This document shows, piece after piece, positions 1-18,169 of a stretch of 22,500 bases of DNA. A program made the position numbers and the translations under genes. The notes beneath the pieces are model-generated. The model was not told where the DNA came from. It did not search any database and saw only the letters and a list, made by a program, of their open reading frames with translations. Each line of letters starts with the position of its first letter. The first letter of the stretch is position 1. The stretch covers positions 62,501-85,000 of the forward strand of contig LUCW03002639.1 of the NCBI GenBank assembly GCA_001586965.3, written 5' to 3'. The DNA is from Sphaeroforma sirkka. Its lineage: Eukaryota > Opisthokonta > Ichthyosporea > Ichthyophonida.

Positions 1-128
1 GTATGGTATATAGATATATACATGTCCTCATATGTCTAGACAGATAGAGATAGAGATACAGATACAGATGATACAGATATGATATATAGACAGACAGAGA
101 TACAGAGACAGAGATACAGATCAGATAT

Positions 129-231
<103 letters not shown>

Positions 232-773
232 CATGTAGATAAAGTTATAGGTATATATATATATATATGTTTAAAAGTATACTGTGTTGACAATATGGTT
301 GGTGTAGGGGCCTCATATATGTCTATCAACGGACGAAGTTCTACGCTTATGTTTCGAGATCTATGCGTTTTGACTGAAGTGACGGGTTTGTGGTTGCACA
401 AATTCAAAGTTTCAGCTACGCTGCTTAGTGTCTAGGGATTAGTATTTCTTTCAAGAAAGAGTAAATACATACATTTGTACATATTTACTTATTTCATAAC
501 CCCCTCTGAAAATTGTCGCTGGATGAAACGGATTCTCGTCGTGAGAGAAAAAATCATTTCTGTGAGACATCCAAATAAACACTATAGTGGGCCGGCAGAG
601 GTCAGAGTGGCAGAGGGTCCTGTTTATACTTTGGTTTTTAAAAAATAAATAAAAGTAATACATATTTAGTTTTGCTTGATTGTTTTTCTTTTTTCCACAA
701 AACAAAAAGAAAGCATTTGAAGAAAGTGATAAAAAAAAAATTCGAAGGCTGTGAACAAAATTGTTCGAAAAAT

Positions 774-806
774 CATAGCCTTCTCTAAAAAGAACAGAAG
801 GCTATG
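774..806. repeat. Hairpin element, copy A
   Basis: Perfect 11-bp inverted repeat: CATAGCCTTCT (774-784), an 11-nt loop, then AGAAGGCTATG (796-806). A third, imperfect arm (AAGGCTGTG, about 745-753) and a small GAACAA-AA-TTGTTC palindrome lie just before it. The same arm sequence recurs near 14845-14883 and 22035-22118, so this is a dispersed family. It lies about 300 bp upstream of the arrestin-like start codon. Confidence 0.8.
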
Positions 807-866
807 GAAAAATGCAACTTTTTAATAATAATATTTATTATTGCAATATACAACCAAAAAAAGCTG

Positions 867-929
867 ACTCCTGCCTCCTGAGTCCAGAGAGGATGGGCAC
901 TCCTGCCTCCTGAGTCCAGAGAGGATGGG
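867..929. repeat. 32-bp direct repeat, two copies
   Basis: Two adjacent copies starting at 867 and 899. Each contains CTCCTGCCTCCTGAGTCCAG followed by AGAGGATGGG. The copies are identical over the aligned length, so the duplication is recent. It is GC-rich against an AT-rich background. Confidence 0.85.
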
Positions 930-1110
930 TTGTTCACATAAATAACTACTATATATATTATATATATATATAAATATATATATATCTCTAGTAGGTTATG
1001 CTCATATGTGTTTATATATATTTATATTGTCATGTCTTGAACACACTGAATCCTGGTACAGATAGGGATTACTACTACGAATTGATAGTTCAAGCTTAAT
1101 TCTGAGCACC

Positions 1111-4100
1111 ATGGCTGTGTCCAAGGATGCCAAACCTGCTGACGCGGAATCGCATGCGCAATCACGTCCCATGGATGTCACAGCACGTAGGTCTCCTGAC
1201 ATATACATACCAACCCAGAACACTACCTATAACGTGACAGTAAACTTACCTTTATCACCGAATAGGCCAACTACAGAATTTCTCGACACCCAAACACAAC
1301 GAACAGACGATGGTGATATCACCGGCTGTGGCGAATTCGATGTGGAGACCAGTTCTGCAGTAGTGTACGACAATGATGATTTGGAGTGCAAGATAAGCAT
1401 ACGCTTGAAGGAAGGCTTCCTGCTCAATGGTATGAAGGTGAGTCTTATCTCACGCATAGTATATAGACGCAATCACTCGAGCCTTTTAGTGCATAAAATA
1501 TATTTAGCACAAACAGCCGATAATTGTAACATCTCTACTTCCGGGAGAGCTGAAGGTATTCACAGTGAACTTCTTGGTGCCGATGTTCTCCCCACCCTCA
1601 TTCCGCACACGCCATGATGTATATTTGGGCGAAAAACTGATACATCTAGATGCAGAGGTAAAGTGGTTGGTAGTGCTCGTAGGTAAGTATCCCGGAGAGA
1701 AGACTACTATAAACAGGGTTGTCGATGAAAGCACGACATTAGTACCAACTGAGAGCGTTCTAGCACTGAAGCAGATCACCAAACGAACTCTATACCAGCC
1801 CGAGTCACAGTACATCAAAGTGGAAGGTATGTCAATACCCCATGTGATGAGCGCGATTGCACCGTCTTTTAGGAAGGCCGCACTTGGCAACGGAGAAGGT
1901 GGTTGCGATGGTAACCAGTCGCATGATTCTAAAGATAGTTTTGGTAGTTCGTATGGGGTGGGGCCTGCAACCGGTGTAAGCCGTACTGGACTGCTCACAT
2001 CGCAGGCCAGTGTAGGTGGAAGGGATGAGCATGAGGAAGAGGAGATGGAGGTCAATAGAGGCACTGTCGATGGGAGTGTGTATAATACCAACAGCAGAAG
2101 CGGTGAGTACACTAGAGATGCCACACACGGTAACCAAGGTAGTATGCCGAGTGCAAGTCATAACAGCAGCAGCCCCTCTGCACGATCGCCGAGCACGCAC
2201 AAGCCGGAGATGACGTTTATGTACGACTCAAATCGGCCAACGAACTATCCAGCAGATCGTGCCTATGCAGATATGGAGACTACATGCACAGGACCGCCAA
2301 TGGCAGGTGTAGGGGGCAAGTTACCGACAACTAAGTATCAGATGGTGATGCGTGCAAAGATACCGGGCATGATAACCACAGACGAGGTGTTCACTGTGAA
2401 CGTGAGGGTGAGGGGTGTGAGTAAGCTGCTGTATGTGAGGCGGGTTAGAGCGCAGCTGAACCAGAATGTGACGTACATGTACGGCGACCAACGGAGGCAG
2501 TGGAGCACGGTGGTGGCCAGTGCCAAGGTCAAGCCGAAGACAGGGCCACAGAAAAGGACTGTTTTGTCCTGTGACGTCAGACTGGATACCGCGCAGAAGA
2601 AGTACCGACGCGATTTCCGGGACTTTGCTGCTGAGTCGTACATGGAGTGCTATCCTGTGCCTACATGTATAGTGACCAACAAGCATAATAAAATACTGCT
2701 GAGCGTAGAGTATACCGTTACTATCAAGTGCTATGTGCGTGGTGGTAAGGATATTAGGAGGATGGTACCCATAGTTATGGAGAGTCGTACTTCTCTACCT
2801 GAAACCGTGGGTAAATCGGGATTGGTTGGGCGGAACAAGCCGTTTAAGGATGCGCACGCAGAATTGGAACACCTGATACCCGCATCAGAAGCACACTCAC
2901 TCCCCATATTTGAGGAGTTGTCTTTGGCAAATGAGGATATCGAGAGCGATGACAGCGCTGAGATTGGAGATGAAGTGGAGAAATGGGGCACATCAGACAC
3001 ACAAAGTTATGCACAGAGTAGTACACAAAGCAGTACACAGGGTAACACACAGAACAATACACATGGCAATACACAGAGTAAGCCGGCATCGGTTGCGCAT
3101 AGTAAGAGAGAGCACGCATCATCGTTTGTAGGAAAGGCTAGTGGCGGTAGTCTATACGCGAGGCCCAATTCAGGCGATACAGGAGGACTACATAGCAGGG
3201 ACATGGGTACCACCACCTCAACAGAGACGACAGGCGGGGAAAAAGTACCCCCCCACACACCCCAAGACACACCCACCCAACAGCAGCCATTGCTCTATGG
3301 AGGCTTAGAGCGGGAGGATGGGCCGTTGCGGGTGAGCCTGCCTGCGAGTGCGTGCAAAGCCATGACACCCCCCGCGTACGACAAGGTGCACACACGAACG
3401 ACAACGACCTATACAGGAACGGCGGTAGACTTTGCGGCGGCAGGCCTGGGCGGTACAGGCGGCAGTGCGCTGCAGAGGGGGATGGGGCACACACACACTT
3501 ACAGACGGATAGAGATGGGAGATCTACCTCGAAGGAGACGCATACATCACCTGCGTACTCAAATCCAGCGGTAGACAGAGCGGCGGAGGGCGGTGTAGGA
3601 AGGCGTTTAGCGGCAGTAGCGCCAGTGGACGCGGGTGCCAAGGCAAATGCAAACACAGCCCTGGCGCGGTCTCGGTCGGGGTCTGGGTCCGAGTCTATAC
3701 TGCAAGCCATTACCAAGCGAGCGCAACGGCTGAATACGGCTAGGAACCACCCTCGCACATACAGTAGCAGTGAGGCGAACAACACAGCGAGAAGCTGTGC
3801 CACGTACACGGGGTCGAGTACTGATGCCGGACACATGCTGGAGATGCAGGGCTTCACCCCGGCAGGCGATGGGAGTGTGCCACAGTCTCACGCACGGACT
3901 GGTAGTACGGGTGGAATTGGCATAGCGCAGATAGGTGGCGGTGGGGTAGAGGATGGAGGTCGTGTGAAGGGTCGTAGTCATGGAGTGGGTACGCGAACAG
4001 ACGTGAGGGGCAAACACAGCCGCATAAAGTCTCTCAACGCACTGCAAATCCTCAAGAAGACTGTCATGTCGGACAAGGGAGAGGAAACGGACAAGGACAA

Positions 4101-4425
4101 GACACTACGTGATACGATACTCAACGATACCACACCACAGGATACTACCCTGCCACCGGCTTATTCTGTAAGGGATGTGCACAGAAGTAACAGTAAGGAG
4201 TTGCAGGTGGGCGCTATGTCCGCGGAAGTACAGGACAAGCCCACGAAGGTACCTACACACACGACGAAGAGCGGTATCACTTTCGCTAAGTATGCTCGCG
4301 ATTGCACAGTGATTGTTGTGCCACATGGCCAGCGCAGCGGAACTGCGGTGTTCATCCCTGAGGGAATGTCGTACGAGGCGGTGATAGTCGCATTACGGCA
4401 TCAATTGTACGGAAGTCTGTACTAG
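1111..4425 (+). CDS. Alpha-arrestin-like (arrestin-domain) protein, spliced
   Basis: Arrestin-domain proteins are cytoplasmic adaptors that recruit NEDD4/Rsp5-type ubiquitin ligases to membrane proteins. The start has a strong Kozak context (GAGCACCATGGC). Proposed exons: 1111-1437, about 1517-3331 (or from 1508) and 3505-4425, giving about 1020 aa. Exon 1 holds an arrestin_N-like beta segment. The C-domain (about residues 381-530, nt 2333-2780) is the clearest part: DEVFTVNVRVRGVSKLL, then AQLNQNVTYM, then LSVEYTVTIKCYVRGGKDI, ending in PIVM. The two halves are separated by a Gly/Ser-rich insert of about 100 residues. The long C-tail has a PPAY motif at nt 4153-4164, the ligase-binding signature of the family. 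A GTAAGT at 1683 could open a further frame-neutral intron of about 60 nt. Exon edges are inferred by frame and splice consensus; the N-domain match is weaker than the C-domain match. Confidence 0.72.
1438..1516 (+). other. Intron 1 of the arrestin-like gene (proposed)
   Basis: The exon-1 frame reads sensibly up to AATGGTATGAAG and is followed by GTGAGT (1438). The next coding frame is different, so an intron is needed. Acceptors that keep frame are TTTAG (ends 1507) and AAACAG (ends 1516); GAGAG (1549) also keeps frame but is not a YAG site, unlike every acceptor found in NPL4. Confidence 0.65.
3000..3090 (+). repeat. 12-bp coding repeat, Thr/Gln/Ser-rich
   Basis: Degenerate 12-bp repeats of the type AGTACACAAAGC inside the arrestin-like gene encode S-T-Q-S / N-T-Q-G quartets. 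They are probably a disordered linker between the arrestin C-domain and the tail. Confidence 0.8.
3332..3504 (+). other. Proposed phase-0 intron in the arrestin tail
   Basis: Upstream frame 2 runs open to 3574 and overlaps a second frame that is open to 4425. Splicing from GTGAGC (3332) to CACTTACAG (ends 3504) joins the two frames exactly in phase. The removed 173 nt contain a PPAY codon run (3368-3379), so retention would give a shorter tail that ends at 3574 and has its own PPAY. A shorter alternative acceptor (GGCGGCAG, ends 3465) is also in phase. Confidence 0.55.
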
Positions 4426-4680
4426 ACACGACGCACACGTGCAGTAGATGGCACTCGCCACTATGCAAGACATGACGTACGAGGATGTGGAAGTCTGTCC
4501 TAGACACGACACACACGTGCAGTAGATGGCACTCGCCACTATGCAAGACACGACGTACGAGGATGTGGAAGTCTGTCCCAGACACGACACACACGTGCAG
4601 TAGATGGCACTCGCCACTATGCAAGACACGACGTACGAGGATGTGGAAGTCTGTCCTAGACACGACACACACGTGCAGTA
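4411..4680. repeat. 78-bp tandem repeat at the arrestin stop codon
   Basis: Units start at 4411, 4489, 4567 and 4645 with GGAAGTCTGTACTAGACACG (or TCC for TAC), a period of exactly 78 bp; the last unit is partial. The first unit contains the real stop codon. Each unit also holds ACGTACGAGGATGT, matching the coding sequence some 40 bp before the stop, so each is an internally deleted copy of the gene end. Confidence 0.92.
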
Positions 4681-4697
4681 TATCGCACATGTACCTG

Positions 4698-4980
4698 TGA
4701 AAGGAATGTCCTACGAGGATGTGATTGTCGCATTGGTGCACCAAATGCATGGAAGTCTGTACTAGACACAATGCACATGTATGCCACTATGACAGGAATG
4801 TCGTATGCATTGGGGCACCAAATGCATGGAAGTCTGTAGTAGATACATGAAGAGCGACATATACATGCGGTATATTGCGCATACTTTGACGCTGTGATAT
4901 CATTCGGGTCTGTGCTTATCGCATTGCGGTACCAAACGCATTTGGGTGTGGACTGGATATGAGATACGTACAAGGTTGAA
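4698..4980 (+). repeat. Decayed copies of the last arrestin codons
   Basis: At 4706-4765 the sequence reads MSYEDVIVALVHQMHGSLY then TAG, against MSYEAVIVALRHQLYGSLY-stop at 4366-4425. A shorter copy (MSYALGHQMHGSL-stop) lies at 4798-4843, and a still weaker one around 4910-4970. These sit downstream of the true stop and are duplication remnants rather than new exons. Confidence 0.85.
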
Positions 4981-5149
4981 AGCGTTGAAGTAATCCGCAC
5001 CTGTCTCGGCCTTAAGTCCGTGTTTAACGTACCGGATACTCACCATATAATATAATCTGGTGAATCCGTTACTTTAACATCGTGCAACTACTTTTGTACT
5101 GGGCCCATCCGTACATGTTACAGTACAACCACACATACCTGTCAGACCA

Positions 5150-5702
5150 TTAAAAACCTGAAAATATGATCACAAACTCAACAGCCTGGTCACAAACCCA
5201 TCAATATGATCTTGTGAAGACTTTATTAGAGCATTGCATAGTACTTTAGGCCTGGGGTAACCCGCACATGTCACAGTATGATCACACACACCGAACATGT
5301 CACAGTACGATCACACACACGGAACATGTCATTACAAACCCAACAATATGATCACAGACCCAACAATATGATCTAGTGAAGCTTTTATTGAAGCACTGGA
5401 CAGTACTTTATGTTTACGGCAATCCGCACATATCACAGTACGATCACACACAGCGAACATGCCACAGTACGATCACACACACCGAACATGTCATTACAAA
5501 CCCAACAATATGATCATAGACCCAACAATATGATCTAGTGAAGCCTTTATTGAAGCACTGGACAGTACTTTAAGTTTGCGACAATCCACACATGTCAAAG
5601 TACGATCACACACACCGATCATGTCATTACACACCCAACAATATGATCACAGACCCAACGATATGATCTAGTGCAGCCTTTATTGAAGCACTTGACTGTA
5701 CT
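5150..5702 (-). repeat. Tandem copies of the NPL4 3' end with poly(A) signals
   Basis: Units of about 133-162 bp, marked by TTTATT (AATAAA on the minus strand) at 5222, 5384, 5546 and 5679. On the minus strand, each of the three distal copies still encodes part of the NPL4 terminus: CDMCGLPQA-stop (about 5247-5276), CDMCGLP-stop (about 5404-5440) and CGLSQT-stop (about 5565-5600), against the true CEMCGLPQT-stop. Shorter subrepeats (AATATGATCACAGACCCAAC) occur between them. Positions 4981-5150, between the two arrays, show no gene. Confidence 0.88.
5679..5684 (-). terminator. Poly(A) signal AATAAA of NPL4
   Basis: AATAAA on the minus strand, 18 nt beyond the stop codon of NPL4. The same hexamer is repeated in the three downstream copies at 5546-5551, 5384-5389 and 5222-5227, which could act as backup sites. 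Confidence 0.7.
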
Positions 5703-13836
<8,134 letters not shown>

Positions 13837-14461
13837 GATGCCTTTGTACGGTCACCAAACTACTCACTCCGGGTCGTTAACCGAATGCGATTATGTTTAA
13901 TTGTATTCAGACCGTAGAAAGTAGCACTTATACACTAATCCAGGATAGTATGAAAGAACTACAACGGCATATAGTATACAGTATCTTGGTTAGTTTTGTC
14001 ACGCTAAGTAAGTATTGTTAATAGTTAGGTGATCAATATTTACATACTCCACTAGTAGAGGTGATGGGAACACCTATCGCCTATCAGTCTCATCATGTTT
14101 TGTATACGCAGACAATCAGAAATTTCAGACCGATATCTAAAAATAAATAATTTATGACTCATATCCATGGCGTTTTCCGTGAAATTTCATCGGCAGGCTG
14201 GGCTGCTGGGGCCTGCGGCGCAGCGCCCGGCGGCCGCGGGCCATCACTTTTGTGTGATAAGAAGCACATCTAAAAAGCCAACAACTGTGACCTCAAATAT
14301 TTATTTATATGCTCTTGTGTTAGCAGTTCAAACTTCAACCTCCCAGTCTTTTGGAGCATCTATACGATCTCATAAATACTATAATTCCATGCAGACGCAA
14401 TGTAGTCAGTGTTGAGTTGAATTCTTTCGTTATCTCGAATAAAATCTAAGTGTGCACAGCA
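13837..14461. other. Divergent intergenic region
   Basis: This lies between the NPL4 start (minus strand) and the small plus-strand ORF. No gene is supported. It contains a short, very GC-rich island (about 14190-14245) in otherwise AT-rich DNA. An 82-codon frame from 14167 crosses that island but matches nothing I know. Confidence 0.55.
14190..14245. other. GC-rich island with stem potential
   Basis: A run of over 50 bp that is mostly G and C, including GGCCTGCGG (14210-14218) and CCGCGGGCC (14234-14242), which can pair with one mismatch. The composition is sharply unlike the surrounding DNA. Confidence 0.75.
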
Positions 14462-14468
14462 TATAAAA
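14462..14468 (+). promoter_or_regulatory. TATA box of the small ORF
   Basis: TATAAAA within GCATATAAAATCAG, 46 nt before the ATG at 14514. The sequence and the short leader fit a core promoter, and the site is not part of a TA microsatellite. Confidence 0.45.
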
Positions 14469-14513
14469 TCAGTGCATTATCGTGCATTCACTTCTAGTAG
14501 CTAGCACACCACC

Positions 14514-14708
14514 ATGCAATTGCTTCAGTTTGTAGCAGTATTTATAGTCGTATCCTTGTGGTTGCTATTCACACCTTACAAGGTGAAGATCCAGGCAGTT
14601 GTGGCGGCAACAGCATTCTCTTGCATAGAAGCAACATGGTGTGCTTGTACATTCGTAAACCCAGATTTCACACTCAACGTTTGTTCCGCCATGGGATGCA
14701 CGATCTAG
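14514..14708 (+). CDS. Small cysteine-containing ORF with hydrophobic N-terminus
   Basis: A 64-residue frame not assigned to a family. Residues 1-19 (MQLLQFVAVFIVVSLWLLF) are strongly hydrophobic and could be a signal peptide or membrane anchor. The rest holds five cysteines (37, 43, 45, 57, 62). The stretch WCACTFVNPDF loosely recalls RanBP2/NZF fingers (W-x-C-x2-C-T-F-x-N-P...C-x2-C), but the spacing is off, so this is at best a decayed or unusual finger. Support for a gene: a TATA box 46 nt upstream, a CACCACCATG start context, and a downstream tandem array that duplicates this ORF's own end, as with the two larger genes. It could instead be an exon of a longer gene or chance. Confidence 0.35.
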   Translation: MQLLQFVAVFIVVSLWLLFTPYKVKIQAVVAATAFSCIEATWCACTFVNPDFTLNVCSAMGCTI

Positions 14709-15370
14709 AGGGCTACACACGACTTTCACACAATAATATGCATTTTGGAGGATGCTTTTGTCTGGATACTGGATGGTCTACAAATGAAATGCAAATGATT
14801 GCTTTTAAAGATAGATTTTATAATTGAAACATTATACATGAGAATCCATAGCCTTCTGTGTTCTATGCTCAGAAGGCTATGGAGACTAATATTAGAATGC
14901 AATACGTGTGTTCCGCCATGGGGTGCACGATCTCGAGGGCCACATACGACTTTCGCACATATATAGGTATATAATTTGTATAGTTTTGTAGTCTGGACAC
15001 TTGATGGTTTATAAAAAAATGAAGAACACGCTCAAAATAATTTTTATAGTTGAAACACATTATATACTTTACTACGTGCACTCCGCCTTGGGATGCACGA
15101 TCTCGAGGGCTATGTACGTACGACTTTCGCACATAGGTATATAAATTGAATGGCGTTGTTGTCTGCTTAATGGTTTATAAATGAAATGTACAAGATGCTT
15201 GAAACAGTTTTTATAGATAATAAATTATGCATGAGAATCACAGTATACTTCAGTACGCGGGCTCCGCCATGGGAAGCACGATCTCGAGGGCTATGCACGT
15301 ACGACATTCGCACATAAGTATATGACTTGGAAGATGTTGTTGTATGGACACTTGGTGGTTTTTAACATCG
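14684..15370 (+). repeat. Tandem copies of the small ORF 3' end
   Basis: Four units start with TTCCGCCATGGG-like sequence at 14684, 14911, 15081 and 15262 (spacings 227, 170 and 181). Each continues with GCACGATCTCGAGGGC and a CGTACGACTTTCGCACATA-like motif. The first unit includes the last codons and stop of the 14514 ORF and is about 50 bp longer because it contains hairpin element B. Confidence 0.88.
14845..14883. repeat. Hairpin element, copy B
   Basis: Perfect 13-bp inverted repeat: TCCATAGCCTTCT (14845-14857), a 13-nt loop, AGAAGGCTATGGA (14871-14883). It occurs in only one of the four units of the surrounding tandem array, which suggests insertion. Confidence 0.85.
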
Positions 15371-15734
15371 ACACTTTATGAAACGAAGAACTTGCTAAAA
15401 ATAGTTTCTATAGTTGAAATATCATACATGAGTATCGTAATTGAAATTTAGCACACATACTATGGATTAGATTAAGATGGAAACATTCCTCGTGTTGGAA
15501 ATACGATTATAATTTGTAACAAAGAGCTTGATAGATATATAGCTATAACTTAAACATAGCACATACTCAAAATAAGATTCAATTTAAAACAAAACAAATG
15601 CCAGAAAAAAAACCTATACGTACTTATTAGAGAACGCGAACTGTTCCTATTTATATGTAGGGTTGTTCACATGGTAACTTTTGACACCCTTGTCTGTGCG
15701 CTCTCACTCAGCGTACTAAGCTTGTCTACTCTCG
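15371..15734. other. Spacer between two arrays
   Basis: AT-rich sequence with no gene, clear repeat or RNA recognised. It includes short fragments resembling the preceding array near its left edge. Confidence 0.5.
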
Positions 15735-17530
15735 AATACGTTTTATTGTCTGTGGCGATCTTCAATTGTATGTGCTATGTAGGGGTGGCTATGATAAGCG
15801 GTAGAAAACTTTATCCGATGTAGCGATCTATATTTGTTTGTGCTGTGTAAGGGTGTCTTTGATAAACGGTACTAAATCCTATCTGATCGAGGCACAACTT
15901 TGTAAAGATAAATACGTTGAATTTAATTGTCTGTAGCGATTTTTAATTGTATGTGCTATGTATGGGTGTCTATGATGAGCCCTACAAAACTCTATCCGAT
16001 ATCTACACATCGTTGTACGAATGCGTACGTTATCTATATTGTCTGTAGTGATATTTATTTGTATGTGCTGTGTAGGTGTGTCTATGATAAGCGTTGCTAC
16101 ATTATTTCCGATTGAGACAGATCGTTGTACAAATACGTAAGTTTTTCACTGTCTGTAGCCATTTTTAGTTGTATGTTCTGTGTAGGAGTGTCCTTGATAA
16201 GCTGTACTAAATTCTATCCGATATCTACACGTCTTTGTAAAAATGCATAAGTTAAGTTTAATTGTCTGCAGCGTTCTTTAATTGTATGTGCTGTGTAGGG
16301 TTGTCTATGATAAGCTGTGCAAAACTCTATCTGACAGATACACATCTTTGTACAGATACATACGTAAATTTATATTGTCTGTAGGGATCTAGAACTGTAT
16401 GTGTTATGTAGGGGTGGCTATGATAAGCGGTAGAAAACTCTATCCGATATAGCGATCTTTATTTGTTTGTGCTGTGTAGTGGTGTTTATGATAAGCGGTA
16501 TTAAATCCTATCTGATAGAGACTCATCTTTGTATGAATAAATACGTTAAGTTTTATTGTCTGTAGCGGTTTTTAATTGTTGTGCTATGTATGGGTGTCTA
16601 TGATAAGCTATACAAAACTCTATCCGATAGACAAATATCTTCGTACACATGCATACGTTAAGTTATATTGTCTGTAGCGATATTTATTTATATATGCTGT
16701 GTAGGTGTGTCTATGATAAGCGGTACAAAACTCTATCCGATAGATACACACCTGTTTAGAAATATATACGTTATGTTTTATTGTCTGTAGCGATCTTCAA
16801 TTGTATATGCTGTGTAGAGTTTATGGTGAGCTGTATAAAATTTATCAGATAGATACACACTTGTTTGCAAATATGTACGATATTTTTTATTGTCTGTAGC
16901 CATTTCAAGTTGTATGTGCTGTGTAGAGGTGTTTATGATGAGCCGTACAAAACTCTATCCGATAGATACACATCTTTGTACAAATATGTACGGTAAGTCA
17001 TTTTGTCTGTAGCGAACTTTGATTGTATGTGCTGTGTAGCTTTGTCTATGATAAGCTGTACAAAACTCTTTCCGATAGATACACAGCTTTATACCGATAC
17101 ATAAGGTAAATTTTCATTGTCTGTAGCGACCTCTAATTGTGTATGCTGTATAGGGTTGCCTATGATAAGCTGTACAAAACTCTATCCGATAGATACACAG
17201 CTTAACATAAATATGTCAGTTAGGTTTTATTGTCTGTAGCGACCTTCAATTGTATGTTCTGTAAGAGTATCTTTGATAAGCTTCACAAAACTCTATCCAA
17301 TAGATACACACCTTTGTATGAATACCTACTGTAAGTCACATTACCTATAGCGACGTTTAATTGTGTGTGCTGTATAGGGGTGCCTATGATATGCTGTACT
17401 AAATTCTATTTACGACGTTTAATTGTGTGTGCTGTGGAGGGGCGCCTATGATATGCTGTACTAAATTCTATTTAATAGATACACGTTTTTGAACAAGTTA
17501 TACATACATTGTAACCTATAGCGTATACCT
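15735..17530. repeat. Satellite array of about 112-bp units
   Basis: About 16 units marked by TTGTCTGTAGCGATNTTTAA, then TTGTATGTGCTGTGTAGG, GTCTATGATAAGC, ACAAAACTCTATCCGATAG and a TACGTAAG-like end. Anchors fall near 15744, 15929, 16041, 16150, 16263, 16375, 16556, 16667, 16781, 16889, 17001, 17118, 17228 and 17345, with two shorter variant units near 15816 and 16443. The CTATC-C-GATAG motif in many units is a small palindrome. No coding frame spans the units. Confidence 0.93.
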
Positions 17531-18169
17531 CAAGTGTATGGCATTCACAGTCGATGCGCACAAGGATGTTGTCAAGTAGATTTATTGAAGTTGAGTTAAG
17601 TACTCAAGATTGATTTCCAGATTTTCTTATGTACATCCAAAGGTGTGCCTCTCTCTTTTATTTCTCTACTTATTAGACCATAGTCGACACATATATCTAT
17701 TGGATGTATATATGCCATTGAGCAAAAGATTTATATGAAGCGCTACACAACAATACTTTGTAGAGTATCTGCGCAATTCCGCGTGGTTTCTCAAATAGCA
17801 TCGTATTACCATAGCATAACGTCGTGTGCACATATACATACATCTGTATGTGCTGTTTTTATACCGTTTTATTTTGATTCATTCTGTACCTCATGCACAT
17901 CGACTATGATCCTGGAGAGTTTAGATATTGCTGTACATGATTCTTGTCTGCCACGCATGCTAGTTAAACAACGTATAAACGTCTACAGTACTTGCAAAAC
18001 AGTCAGCGTGCAACCCAACACCTAGAGTACACACAATTATCTACAATTGGCTACGACTCAGTGTATCGATTCATGGTTACATTGCCTCAAGAGAGTAGCG
18101 GATAGAGGTAGGAATCAGTAAAGGTTTCCCGAGAACTCCCAAATATATATGTTTACACACAACGTCTAT
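17531..18169. other. Gene-free stretch
   Basis: AT-rich sequence. A 96-codon frame at 17735-18025 is Cys/Ser/Tyr-rich, matches nothing known to me, and is not called. No repeat or RNA recognised. Confidence 0.5.

Noticed and set aside
2101-2106. GTGAGT as a further intron donor in the arrestin-like gene
   Set aside because: The frame is open throughout and no in-phase acceptor improves the protein; left as coding.
4352-4771. Minus-strand frame with 26-residue repeats
   Set aside because: 78 bp is a multiple of three, so the tandem repeat keeps any frame open; the real coding strand here is plus.
17735-18025. 96-codon plus-strand frame
   Set aside because: No recognisable family, no promoter or poly(A) context, and a composition expected by chance.
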